Shown piece by piece: positions 1 through 9,000 of a DNA stretch of 64,000 nucleotides (position 1 is its first letter; the number at the start of each line of letters is the position of its first letter). A program made the position numbers and the translations under genes. This DNA is from Acrocarpospora phusangensis (GTDB taxonomy: Bacteria; Actinomycetota; Actinomycetes; Streptosporangiales; Streptosporangiaceae): positions 62,001 to 126,000 of the forward strand of contig NZ_BOOA01000017.1 in assembly GCF_016862995.1 (NCBI RefSeq). The letters are read 5' to 3'. The notes beneath the pieces were generated by a model. The model was given only the letters and a program-made list of their open reading frames with translations, did not search any database and was not told where the DNA came from.

Positions 1-109
1 TGCCGTCCGAGCCGTACGATGAGACTTCGTGAGGGGTAGGAGCGGCGCCGATGGGGCGCCGGTGGTTCCCGAGGCGATTTCCGCGGGCGTTTTCGCGGAG
101 ATTCCGGCG

Positions 110-595
110 GTGGCCACCGCGGTGATTTCCCGGCGGGCCCTGCTCGGCGTCTCCGCCGGGCTGGCGCTCGTGGGCTGCGCGGCCACGCCCGCCACGGAGG
201 CGCCCGCCGCCGAGCCGCCCGACCCGCAGGTGGCGCTGCTCACCGGGGTGATCGCGGCCAAGGAGCAGATGGTCTCCCTCTACCAGCAGGCGACCCTGTC
301 GGACGCCCGGCTGGCGCCCGCGCTGCAGCCCTTCCAGCAGCGGCATCTGGCCCACCTGGCGGCGCTCCGCCGCCACCTGCCCGAGGACACGCCGTCCGTC
401 CCGCCCGGCTCGCCGGCCCCGGTGACCAGCACGGCCCCGGGAGTGTCGGTGGCCTTCCTGCGGGACGCCGAGCGCAAGGCCGCCGCCGGCCGGCCCCGGG
501 AGCTGACCGCCGCCTCGCCGGTCCTGTCCCAGCTGCTGAGCAGCATCGGCGCCTGCGAGGCGCTGCACGTCGCCGCGCTCGGGCGGCTGAAGTGA
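110..595 (+). CDS. Tat-type lipoprotein, ferritin-like (DUF4439 partner)
   Basis: Unknown function; a 161-aa exported lipoprotein. The N-terminus has the twin-arginine pair SRRALLG, a hydrophobic stretch and a lipobox LVGC, so it is probably exported by Tat and anchored to the membrane outer face. The mature part is helical (AAKEQMVSLYQQA, LQPFQQRHLAHLAALRRHL), the layout of a ferritin-like bundle, and it lies 7 bp before a DUF4439 gene. GTG at 110 is chosen because GGAG sits at 97-100 with 9-nt spacing. Upstream in-frame codons (from 29) look non-coding. Neighbours in actinomycetes are usually rimP/nusA and proS, which fits. The iron or redox role of such pairs is not established. Bases 1-109 show no gene. 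Confidence 0.75.
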   Translation: MATAVISRRALLGVSAGLALVGCAATPATEAPAAEPPDPQVALLTGVIAAKEQMVSLYQQATLSDARLAPALQPFQQRHLAHLAALRRHLPEDTPSVPPGSPAPVTSTAPGVSVAFLRDAERKAAAGRPRELTAASPVLSQLLSSIGACEALHVAALGRLK

Positions 596-602
596 GCGTG
601 AA

Positions 603-1076
603 GTGAGTAAGGCACTGGCCCGGGCGCTCGCCGCCGAATACGCCGCCGTGTACGCCTACGGCGTGATCGGCGCCAGGACCTCCGGCAACCTGCGGCTGCG
701 CGCGAACGCCGGCTTCGACGCCCACCGGGCCCGGCGGGACCAGCTCCGCACGCTGATCATCCAGCGCGGCGAGAAGCCGGAGGAGCCCGCCCCCACCTAC
801 CAGCTGCCCTTCGAGGTGGCCACGCCCGCGCAGGCGGTCCGGCTGGCCGCCCAGATCGAGGACGGGGTGCTGGCCGCCTACCTGGAACTGGCCGCCGACC
901 CCGACCCCGGCCTCCGCCAGCTCGCCGCCCAGGCCATGCAGGAATGCGCCCTCCGCGGGTACGGCTGGCGTCCCGCGATCCCGGCCTTCCCCGGCATGCC
1001 CGCCGCCGCCCAGGGCGGTCCGACTCCGGGCGTGACCGACCCGACGCCCGTGCCGCCCGCCACGATCGGCCAGTAG
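603..1076 (+). CDS. DUF4439 ferritin-like domain protein
   Basis: A 157-aa protein with a DUF4439-type ferritin-like four-helix core over residues 1-125 (LARALAAEYAAVYAYGVIG, AHRARRDQLRTLI, AAQIEDGVLAAYLELA), followed by a Pro-rich tail. Many ferritin-like folds bind di-iron through Glu and His. Here E11, H40 and E90 are suitably spaced, but metal binding is not proven. There is no signal peptide, so it is cytoplasmic. It starts 7 bp after the preceding lipoprotein gene and is probably co-transcribed with it. The GTG start has only a weak upstream purine run, consistent with translational coupling. Confidence 0.8.
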   Translation: MSKALARALAAEYAAVYAYGVIGARTSGNLRLRANAGFDAHRARRDQLRTLIIQRGEKPEEPAPTYQLPFEVATPAQAVRLAAQIEDGVLAAYLELAADPDPGLRQLAAQAMQECALRGYGWRPAIPAFPGMPAAAQGGPTPGVTDPTPVPPATIGQ

Positions 1077-1110
1077 TTTCGACACGGTCCCACGGGTAGT
1101 GGAAACCGTC

Positions 1111-1296
1111 ATGAGCTTCGGATTCCGCAAGACCATCAAGATCGGGCCGTTCCGGATCAACTTCTCCCGTGGCGGCGTGGGGCACAGCGTCGGCAAGGGC
1201 GGCGTGCGCTACACCAAACGCGCCGACGGCGGCCGGCAGGTCAGCGTCGACCTGCCGGGCGGCTTCTCCTGGCGCAAGGCGTTACGCCGCCGCTGA
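1111..1296 (+). CDS. DUF4236 small protein
   Basis: A 61-aa protein of the DUF4236 type: the opening MSFGFRKTIKIGPFRINFS and the following glycine-rich GGVGHSVG stretch are characteristic of that family. Function unknown. ATG at 1111 is preferred over GTG at 1099 because GTGGAAA lies 5-6 nt upstream and the family begins MSFxFRK. The third-last Leu is a TTA codon (1282-1284). It is convergent with proS, with a short hairpin between them. Confidence 0.8.
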   Translation: MSFGFRKTIKIGPFRINFSRGGVGHSVGKGGVRYTKRADGGRQVSVDLPGGFSWRKALRRR

Positions 1297-1315
1297 CCCG
1301 CCTGATCACCAAGTC

Positions 1316-1334
1316 CTCGCCGTCATCCGGCGAG
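1316..1334. terminator. Short hairpin between convergent DUF4236 gene and proS
   Basis: A 7-bp perfect stem CTCGCCG / CGGCGAG with loop TCATC sits in the 45-bp gap between two convergent stop codons. It lacks a T tract, so it is a weak terminator candidate. Confidence 0.4.
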
Positions 1335-1341
1335 AAGTGGT

Positions 1342-3081
1342 CTAGCGGGTGGCGGTGAGGACGTGGGTGACGGCTTCGGTGAGGGGGATTTCGGACTTGG
1401 TGCCGGTGGCGCGGTCGCGGAGTTCGACGATGCCCTGGGAGACGCCGCGGCCGACGATCAGGACCGTGGGCAGGCCGAGGAGTTCGGAGTCCTTGAACTT
1501 GACGCCGGGGGACACGCCGGGGCGGTCGTCGAGGAGGACGCGGAGGCCCTGGGCCTCCAGTTCCTCGGCGAGCCGGGTGGCCACCTCGATCTGGTTCTCC
1601 TTGCCGGTGCCGACGATGTGCACGTCGGCGGGGGCCACCTCGCGCGGCCAGACCAGGCCGAGCTCGTCGTGGCGCTGCTCGGCCAGGACGGCCACCGCGC
1701 GGGAGACGCCGATGCCGTAGGAGCCCATGGTGATCCGGATCGGCTTGCCGTCGGGGCCGAGGGCGTCGAGCTGGGCGGCGTCGGCGTACTTGCGGCCGAG
1801 CTGGAAGATGTGGCCGATCTCGATGCCGCGGTCGATGGACAGGCCTGAGCCGCAGACCGGGCAGGAGTCCCCGGCCCTGATCTCGGCGGCCTCGATCGTG
1901 CCGTCGGGCTCGAAGTCGCGCCCGGCGACCACGTGCACCGCGTGCTTGCCGGGCTCGTTGGCGCCGGTCACCCACTCGGTGCCGGCCACGACGCGCGGGT
2001 CGACCAGGTAGCGGATGCCGAGTTCCTTGAGCACCTGCGGGCCGATGTAGCCGCGCACCAGGCCGGGGTGCCTGGCGAAGTCCTCGGCCTCGAAGATGGC
2101 GGGCTCGCCCGGCGCGACGGACGCCTCCAGCCGCTTGAAGTCCACCTCGCGGTCGCCGGGCACCCCGATGATCAGGGTCTCCGGCTCCTTGCCGCCGGGC
2201 GTGACGACCTTGACGACCACGTTCTTGAGCGTGTCGGCGGCGGTGATGCCCAGGCCGTGCGCCTCGTTGAGGTGGTTGACCAGCGTCTCGATGGTGGGCG
2301 TGTTCGGGGTGTCGAGCACTTCGAGCGGGGCCCGCTCGGTGGCGGCCACGGCGGGCGCGGGCGTGGTGACCGCCTCGGCGTTGGCCGCGTAGCCGCAGTT
2401 GTGGCAGGCCACGAAGGTGTCCTCGCCGGTGGCGCTGGGGGCCAGGAACTCCTCGGAGGCCGAGCCGCCCATCGCGCCCGAGGTGGCGAAGCAGATCTTG
2501 ACGTCGATGCCGAGCCGCTCGAACGTCCTGATGTACGCCTCGCGGTGCTGCTCGTAGGAGCGCTTGAGGCCGTCGTCGTCGAGGTCGAAGGAGTAGGAGT
2601 CCTTCATCACGAACTCGCGCCCGCGCAGGATGCCCGCCCGGGGACGCGCCTCATCGCGGTACTTGGTCTGGATCTGGTAGAGCGTGACCGGATAGTCCTT
2701 GTAGGAGGAGTACTCCCCCTTGACCATGTCGGTGAACATCTCCTCGTGGGTGGGGCCGAGCAGGTAGTCGGCGCCCTTGCGGTCCTTGAGGCGGAACAGG
2801 GTGTCGCCGTACTCGGTCCAGCGGCCGGTGGCCTGGTAGTAGTCGCGGGGCAGCAGCGCCGGGAAGAGCACCTCCTGGGCGCCCATCCGGTTCATCTCCT
2901 CGCGCACGATCCTGGCCACGTTCTCCAGCACGATCTTGCCGAGGGGCAGCCAGGAGTAGATCCCGGGGGCCACCCTGCGGACGTAGCCGGCGCGCACGAG
3001 CAGCTTGTGGCTCGGCACTTCCGCGTCCGCCGGGTCCTCACGCAGGGTGCGCAGGAACAGGGTCGACATACGCAGTAGCAC
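1342..3081 (-). CDS. proS: Prolyl-tRNA synthetase (bacterial type)
   Basis: Charges tRNA-Pro with proline in the cytoplasm. At 579 aa it has the bacterial-type architecture. The class II catalytic core shows the motif 1 region, motif 2 ([19 protein letters not shown]) and a motif 3 region ([17 protein letters not shown]). A YbaK-like editing insertion lies between (about residues 230-390), followed by a C-terminal anticodon-binding domain ([11 protein letters not shown] to the end). GTG at 3081 is chosen since GAGGAG precedes it by 5 nt; the protein then starts [16 protein letters not shown], the usual actinobacterial N-terminus. An in-frame start at 3108 has no ribosome site. A 12-bp tandem duplication lies about 45 nt upstream of the start. 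Confidence 0.97.
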   Translation of the reverse strand: MLLRMSTLFLRTLREDPADAEVPSHKLLVRAGYVRRVAPGIYSWLPLGKIVLENVARIVREEMNRMGAQEVLFPALLPRDYYQATGRWTEYGDTLFRLKDRKGADYLLGPTHEEMFTDMVKGEYSSYKDYPVTLYQIQTKYRDEARPRAGILRGREFVMKDSYSFDLDDDGLKRSYEQHREAYIRTFERLGIDVKICFATSGAMGGSASEEFLAPSATGEDTFVACHNCGYAANAEAVTTPAPAVAATERAPLEVLDTPNTPTIETLVNHLNEAHGLGITAADTLKNVVVKVVTPGGKEPETLIIGVPGDREVDFKRLEASVAPGEPAIFEAEDFARHPGLVRGYIGPQVLKELGIRYLVDPRVVAGTEWVTGANEPGKHAVHVVAGRDFEPDGTIEAAEIRAGDSCPVCGSGLSIDRGIEIGHIFQLGRKYADAAQLDALGPDGKPIRITMGSYGIGVSRAVAVLAEQRHDELGLVWPREVAPADVHIVGTGKENQIEVATRLAEELEAQGLRVLLDDRPGVSPGVKFKDSELLGLPTVLIVGRGVSQGIVELRDRATGTKSEIPLTEAVTHVLTATR

Positions 3082-3124
3082 GGCTACTCCTCGGCTCGTC
3101 GTGATCATCGGGATCGTCGCGTTC

Positions 3125-3148
3125 GATGACGTACAGGATGACGTACAG
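3125..3148. repeat. Perfect tandem 12-bp duplication upstream of proS
   Basis: GATGACGTACAG occurs twice back to back (3125-3136 and 3137-3148), 44 bp upstream of the proS start, in its promoter or 5' untranslated region. No further copies are adjacent. It could be a regulator site pair or a recent slippage duplication. Confidence 0.9.
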
Positions 3149-3169
3149 GTTATCGATTGTCGCGCGAGA

Positions 3170-3853
3170 TTAGAGCGCGAGGACGAGCGCGCCGTACGAG
3201 CCGGAGTAGGTGACCGCGACCGTGAGCGCCCAGAGGCGGTGCAGCGCCTGGCGGCGGAAGACGGCCACGACGGTGAGCGCGAGCAGCGCCGCCGTGCTCA
3301 CCGCGGCCTGCCAGCCCTGGTACGGCTGGCCCTCCACGAGCTGCACGATCTCCTCGGCGGCCTCACCGAGGATGACCCCGGCGGTCATGCCGGTGGCGAG
3401 GACGCCCCACCGGTCCTGCCGCCTGCCCAGATAGGACAGCGGCCCGAGCGCGACCAGGGCGACGACCAGGATGTTGAGCCCCGAGGCTCCCCCGGCGAGC
3501 CCTTCGAAGGGCGAGATCCCGTGGACGGCCACGCTGGAGATGAGCTGGCCGACCAGGCTTCCGAACGCGGCCAGCGTGCCGTTCACCAGCGACCATCCGA
3601 TGCTCGCGGCGTGCCAGCCGACGATCACGGCCAGCGCCATGAAGATGTACGGATCGTAGATCGACAGCACCCAGCCGGGCACCGCGTCCGCGACGCCGCC
3701 GCCGATCCCGCCGAGGAAGGCGCCCATGAACAGCGACGCCAGCATGTACCACTGAATCCGCCGCTCCCGCCGGTCCAGGGCCAGGTACTCCTGATCGGGA
3801 CCGAATTCACCGGTCCCGCGGTCGCGGTTCATCTTGCCGAAAGCCCAGGCCAC
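3170..3853 (-). CDS. Integral membrane protein, unknown family
   Basis: A 227-aa protein with a charged 33-residue N-terminus and then about six hydrophobic segments ([69 protein letters not shown] and two near the C-terminus). I do not recognise the family and see no catalytic motif. GTG at 3853 has GGGGGA 5 nt upstream; ATG at 3832 is a possible alternative. A plausible promoter lies just upstream. It is transcribed alone toward proS, which starts 89 bp downstream of its stop on the same strand. Confidence 0.75.
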   Translation of the reverse strand: MAWAFGKMNRDRGTGEFGPDQEYLALDRRERRIQWYMLASLFMGAFLGGIGGGVADAVPGWVLSIYDPYIFMALAVIVGWHAASIGWSLVNGTLAAFGSLVGQLISSVAVHGISPFEGLAGGASGLNILVVALVALGPLSYLGRRQDRWGVLATGMTAGVILGEAAEEIVQLVEGQPYQGWQAAVSTAALLALTVVAVFRRQALHRLWALTVAVTYSGSYGALVLAL

Positions 3854-3888
3854 TCCTATCCCCCGATCGATACACGCGTGGCAGGTCG

Positions 3889-3917
3889 ATTGTATTCGGT
3901 CACCATTTGGCTACAAA
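3889..3917 (-). promoter_or_regulatory. Candidate sigma-70-type promoter of the membrane protein gene
   Basis: On the minus strand TTTGTA (3917-3912) and TACAAT (3894-3889) are separated by 17 bp, followed by a leader of about 30 nt to GTG 3853. The region is A/T-rich compared with its surroundings. Confidence 0.5.
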
Positions 3918-4047
3918 TAGCGACACTGTCGTATCGACCCGAGAGGAGGCCACCACTCCGCACTTCCTACTTTTAACAACGAACTGGTCGAAGCCATTCC
4001 AACTCGGTGCAAACATCGCAAAAAGGGCGATATGTCACATGCCGAGG

Positions 4048-4560
4048 TCAGCCGCCGAGGAGCTCTTCCCAGGGGCGGCGGGCGGAGGTGTGGTGGAGGG
4101 GATCGAGGGCCTGGGAGAGGCGCCAGAGGCCGGGGCGGGCGGCGGACCGGTGCAGGCCGAGCGGGTCCACGGCGTGCAGGACGACGGAGACGCCCAGGAC
4201 CTCCAGGGTGTGGTGGCCCGGGTAGTGGGACAGGTCGTCGAGCCCGGACTCGGTGAGCCGGGTCACCAGGAGCGCGGCCAGCTCGTGGGCGTACGGGCCG
4301 TCGCGCCACTCGATGTTCCAGGCGTCGTCGGCGCCGAGCCACCAGCTGAGGTCGCGGCAGGACTCCACGGCGTCGGCCTCGGCGGCCAGCGCGGCCATCA
4401 CCCGGCCGAACGCCTCGTACCGCAGGGCGTCGCTCTCCTCGTTGTCAACGTCCGAAGGGCGCGGGACGACGCCGGGCCTGGAGACGTCTCCGGGCCCCTC
4501 GGCGGCGCCGCCGCGCGGGTTTCGGGAGGGTTGCCGCCGCCTCTTCGCCCCAGAGCTCAC
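4048..4560 (-). CDS. Hypothetical protein, 170 aa
   Basis: Not recognised. After a basic, disordered-looking N-terminus (residues 1-40) it has a compact acidic helical region (SDALRYEAFGRVMAALAAEADAV) with several Trp residues (SWWLGADDAWNIEW). No signal peptide or membrane segment. The start is uncertain: GTG 4560 has no clear ribosome site and the first 35-40 codons could be untranslated. A longer plus-strand frame overlaps it, but its product is a Gly/Ala/Glu-rich shadow. It is divergent from the FprA-like gene. Confidence 0.55.
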   Translation of the reverse strand: MSSGAKRRRQPSRNPRGGAAEGPGDVSRPGVVPRPSDVDNEESDALRYEAFGRVMAALAAEADAVESCRDLSWWLGADDAWNIEWRDGPYAHELAALLVTRLTESGLDDLSHYPGHHTLEVLGVSVVLHAVDPLGLHRSAARPGLWRLSQALDPLHHTSARRPWEELLGG

Positions 4561-4734
4561 GGGAGACTACTGTGATCGCGCGCGGTACCCCACGCAACCC
4601 CCAATTCCCTCCGTACTCGGCCACGGAACGGCAAGTCCGCCGGGCGGAAAAGATCGGCGCGCCGCCGCGAGACGCCTCTGGCCCCGCGACATCGGATGGG
4701 TGAAGAATCTAAGCATCCGTTCTTGGAGGCTCTA

Positions 4735-6036
4735 GTGACGTTGCGTGTGGCGATCGTGGGCTCAGGACCCGCCGGGATCTACACCGCGGAGGCGTTGACC
4801 AAACAGTCCGCCGGGCCGGTCGAAGTGGACGTGCTGGAACGCCTGCCGACCCCGTACGGCCTGGTCCGGTACGGCGTCGCCCCCGACCACACCTCCATCA
4901 AGTCCATCGCCCACTACCTCAGACGCGTCCTGGAGACCCCCGGCGTGCGCTTCCTCGGCGGCGTGGAGCTGGGCGCGGACCTGTCCGTGGCGGACCTGCT
5001 CACCTGCTACGACGCGGTGGTCTACTGCACGGGCGCGATGGTCGACCGGACGATGGGCATCCCCGGCGAGGACCTGCCGGGCAGCGTGGCCGCCACCGAC
5101 TTCGTGAACTGGTACTGCGGCCATCCCGACGCCCCCGAGTTCACGCTGGACGTGGAGGAGGTGGCCGTCGTCGGGGTCGGCAACGTCGCCGTGGACGTGG
5201 TCAGGATCCTGGCCAAGCACGCCGACGAGCTGCGCGCCACGGACGTGCCCGAGCAGGTGCTGACCGCGCTGGCCGAGTCCCGGGTGAAGCGCATCCACAT
5301 GATCGGCCGCCGCGGCGCGGCGCACGCCAAGTTCACCCTCAAGGAGCTCCGCGAACTCGGCGAGCTGCTCAACGCCGACATCCTGACCTTCCCGGCCGAG
5401 GTGGCGGTCGAGGATCTGACCTCGCTGTCCCGCCAGATCCGCGGCAACGTGGACGTGCTCCAGTCCTGGGCCGCCCGCGCCCCGCAGGACCGTCCCCGCC
5501 GCCTGGAGGTCCGGTTCTGGCTGCGCCCGGTGGAGATCCTCGGCGTCTCCCGCGTCGAGGGCATCCGCCTGGAGCGCACCCGCCTGGAGGACGGCCGCGT
5601 GGTCGGCACCGGCGAGTTCGAGACGATCCCCGCCGACATGGTGCTGCGCTCGGTCGGCTACCGCAGCGTCCCGCTCCCCGGCGTGCCGTTCTCCGAGCAG
5701 ACCATGACCGTGCCCAACGAGGCCGGCCGGATCCGCGACCGGGAGTACGTGGCGGGCTGGCTCAAGCGCGGCCCGACCGGCGTGATCGGCACCAACAAGT
5801 CCGACGCCGCCGAGACCGTGCGCACCCTGCTGGCCGAGGTGGTGGCCCGGCCGGATCGGCCCGCGCTGGACGAGTTGCTGGCCGCCCGGGGCGTGACCCC
5901 CGTGACGTACACGGACTGGCTGGCCATCGAGGCGGCCGAGGAGAAGCTGGCCAGGACGCTGGACCGCGGGGAGAAGGTGAAGCTGGTCGGCCGCGCCGCC
6001 ATGCTCGACGCGCTCGGGCGGATCGGCCAGGGGTGA
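4735..6036 (+). CDS. fprA: FprA-type NADPH-ferredoxin reductase
   Basis: FAD-dependent reductase of the adrenodoxin-reductase/FprA family, expected to pass electrons from NADPH to ferredoxins that serve P450s or iron-sulfur enzymes. It is 433 aa. The FAD Rossmann motif GSGPAG is at 9-14, the PTPYGLVRYGVAPDH block typical of the family follows, the NADPH motif GVGNVA is at 147-152, and an Arg-rich NADP-phosphate site (IGRRGAAHAKFT) comes next. GTG 4735 is preceded by TTGGAGG at 5-6 nt; an upstream ATG at 4696 lacks one. Its stop overlaps the GTG of the next gene by 4 nt, so the two are translationally coupled, an odd pairing with a regulator. Confidence 0.9.
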   Translation: MTLRVAIVGSGPAGIYTAEALTKQSAGPVEVDVLERLPTPYGLVRYGVAPDHTSIKSIAHYLRRVLETPGVRFLGGVELGADLSVADLLTCYDAVVYCTGAMVDRTMGIPGEDLPGSVAATDFVNWYCGHPDAPEFTLDVEEVAVVGVGNVAVDVVRILAKHADELRATDVPEQVLTALAESRVKRIHMIGRRGAAHAKFTLKELRELGELLNADILTFPAEVAVEDLTSLSRQIRGNVDVLQSWAARAPQDRPRRLEVRFWLRPVEILGVSRVEGIRLERTRLEDGRVVGTGEFETIPADMVLRSVGYRSVPLPGVPFSEQTMTVPNEAGRIRDREYVAGWLKRGPTGVIGTNKSDAAETVRTLLAEVVARPDRPALDELLAARGVTPVTYTDWLAIEAAEEKLARTLDRGEKVKLVGRAAMLDALGRIGQG

Positions 6037-9000
6037 CCGGGCTGGAGATCCGCGTGCTGGGCCCGTTCGAGGTCCTGTCGGGCGGAGCTCCGGTGCCCCT
6101 GGACGGGCGTCCGCGCGAGGTTTTGGCCCTGCTGGCGGCGGAGGCGGGCCGCCCGGTGCGTACCGAGACGATCCTGCGCCGGCTCGACTTCGCCTCCAAG
6201 GGCAACCTGCAGTCGTCGGTGTCCCGCCTGCGGCGCGCGCTGCCCGGCGAGGCGGTGCTGACCGTTCCGCACGGGTACGCGCTGGCCGCCGAGGTGGACG
6301 CGGTCAGGTTCGCGGCCCTGGTGGTGCGCGCCAGGACGGCCGACGACCCGGCTCCGCTGCTGGCCGAGGCGCTGGAGTTGTGGCGGGGCGAGCCGTACCC
6401 GGACTTCGGGTTCCTGGCCGCGGAGCGGGCGCGGCTCGCGGCGCTGCACGGGGAGGCGGTGGAGCGCCGCAACGAGGCGCGGCTGGCCGCCGGGGAGGGT
6501 CCCGAGCTGGTCGCGGACCTGGAGGAGCTGCTGCTCCGGCATCCGACCAGGGAGCGCCTGTGGGGGCAGCTGATGCGGGCGCTCTACCGCTCGGGGCGGG
6601 TGGCCGAGGCGGCGCGGGCCTTCCAGCGGGCCAGGGAGGCGCTGCGCGAGGAGGGCCTGGAGCCGGGTCCCGAGCTGGCGGAGATCCAGCGGGACGTGCT
6701 CGCCCACGACTCGCGCCTGGTTCAGGGGGACACCTGCCCGTACAAGGGGCTGGCGCGGTTCGAGAAGGACGACGCGCGCTACTTCCACGGCCGCAGCAGA
6801 CTGGTCGCCAAACTGGTCGCGCATCTGTCGCGGGCGCCGCTGGTGGCCGTGGTCGGCCCGTCGGGCAGCGGCAAGTCCTCGGCCGTACGGGCGGGGCTGC
6901 TGCCGCGGCTGGCGGAGGAGGCGCTGCCGGGGTCGCGCGGCTGGCAGCAGATCGTGCTGACCCCCGCGACCACCGCCGACCTGGCCAAATCGCTGGCGGA
7001 GGCGCGGGAGCGGGCGGTCGTCTTCGTGGACCAGTTCGAGGAGGTCTTCACCGTCCTCACGGCCGAGCGGCGGCGGGCGTTCCTGGACACGCTGGTCTCC
7101 TGCCCGCACAAGGTCGTGCTCACCCTGCGGGCCGACTACTACGGCGGCTGCGCCGAGCACGACGAGCTGGCCAGGCTGGTCGTGGACGCGCAGGTGCTGG
7201 TCGGCCCGATGAGCGAGGCGGAACTGGCCGAGGCCATCGAGTCGCCCGCCGCGCAGGTGGGCCTCACCCTGGAGGACGGCCTGGTCGGCGCCCTGCTGGC
7301 CGACGTGCGGGACCAGCCGGGGGCGCTGCCGCTGCTGTCCACCGCGCTGCTGGACCTGTGGGAGCACCGCGAGGGCCGCCGCCTCACCCTGGCCGCCTAC
7401 CAGCGCTCGGGCGGGGTGCGCGGGGCCATCGAGCGGATGGCCGAGCGGGCGTACGCGTCGCTGACCGAGGCGGAGCGGCTGGTCGCCCGGTCGGTCTTCC
7501 TGCGCCTGGCCGAGGGCGGCGACCGGTTCGTCCGGCGGCGGCTGCCCGTCGGCGAGCTGGCCGATCCGGAGGCGCGCCGGGTGCTGGCGCTGCTGCTGGA
7601 CCGGCGGCTGCTGATCACCGACCAGGACGCCGTGGAGGTCGCCCACGAGGCGCTGCTGACCGAATGGCCGCGGCTGCGCGGCTGGCTGGAGTCCGACGCG
7701 GACGGCCGCGCGCTCCGCCGCCACCTGGCCCCGGCCGCCGCGGACTGGGCCGAGCGCGGGCGCGACCCCGCCGAGCTCTACCGGGGCGCGCGGCTCTCCG
7801 GCGCGCTCGACTGGGCCGCCGCCCACCGCGACCTGCTCACCGGCGTCGAGCGCGAATTCCTGGACACCTCGGCGGCCGAGGCGGAGCGGGAGTCGCGGAC
7901 CAGGTCCACCCGGCGGCTGCGCGCGATGGCGGTCTCCCTGGTGGCCGTGCTGATCATCGCCGCCATGGGCTGGACCCAGAAGACCGGCTCGGACGAGGCC
8001 CGGCTGATCGCCGACGCGGAGCGGCTCAGCGCCCAGGCCGTCAGCGACCCCGACCCGGCCAGGGGCGGGCTGCTGGCCGCGCAGGCCGTGCGCATGTACC
8101 CGTCCCCGCTGGCCCAGCGCAATCTGCTGGCCCTGCTGCTCGCCGGCCCGCGCCTGCTGCGCGGCACGCCGCCCTTACCCGAACTGGTCGGCGCGACCAC
8201 GCTCAGCGGCGACGGCCGCCGCCTGGCCGTCTCCTCCCAGCTCGGCCGGATCCAGGTGTACGACATCGCCACGCTGGCCCCCGTCGGCCCGCCCATCGAC
8301 GCCGGCCCCACCATGATCCGCCGCGTCTCCCTGGACCGCGAGGGCCGCCGCCTGATCACCATGAACCAGCCCAGCACCCCGGTCAGGATCTGGGACGTCG
8401 CCACGGCCACCCCCCGCGACCTGACCTCCCGCGCCGGCCAGGTCCCCGACACGGCCCTGTTCGTCGCCGGCGACGCGATCGCCGCCGTGGTCGGGGAGCA
8501 CGTGGAGATCTGGGCGGACGGCGCGGAGCGGGTGCTGCCCAACTCGGAGACCAACAGCGGCCTGGTCGTCAGCGGCGACCTCGCCCACCTGGCCGTGACC
8601 ACGGTGTCCGGCCGGATCCGCGTGCTCGACCTGCGCGGCCGGCTGCTCGGCGACCTGCCGGCCACCTCCGCCGAGACCCTGTCCCTCAACCGCGACGGCA
8701 CCGCTCTGCTGACCACCGCGATCGACCAGATCGTCCTGTGGGACGTGGCCGGCGGCCGGCCGGAGGGCCCGATCACGTACGACACGGACATCACCTGGGC
8801 CTCCTGGTCGGCCGGGGCGGACGAGGTGATCTCCGGCGACGGCCAGGGCCGGGTACGCGTCTGGGACGCGGCCACCCGCCAGCTCCTGCGCGACTTCCCC
8901 GCCGCCGGACGGGTGGCCGGCGCGGAGGTCGCCGAGGACGGCCGCACCCTGGTCAGCGTGGCCCTGGACGGCGTCGTCCTCACCTGGGACCTGACCGGCG

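Noticed and set aside
3907-4575. Plus-strand 222-residue frame opposite the 170-aa hypothetical gene
   Set aside because: Gly/Ala/Val/Glu-rich translation without recognisable structure; the minus-strand frame has a more protein-like composition. Neither is certain.
5658-7826. A 722-residue open frame antisense to the fprA/STAND genes
   Set aside because: Arg/Gln/Gly/Pro-rich low-complexity product, no ribosome site, and it lies opposite genes with clear domains. It is the usual GC-rich antisense shadow. The same applies to 6380-10078 plus and 8175-10193 minus.
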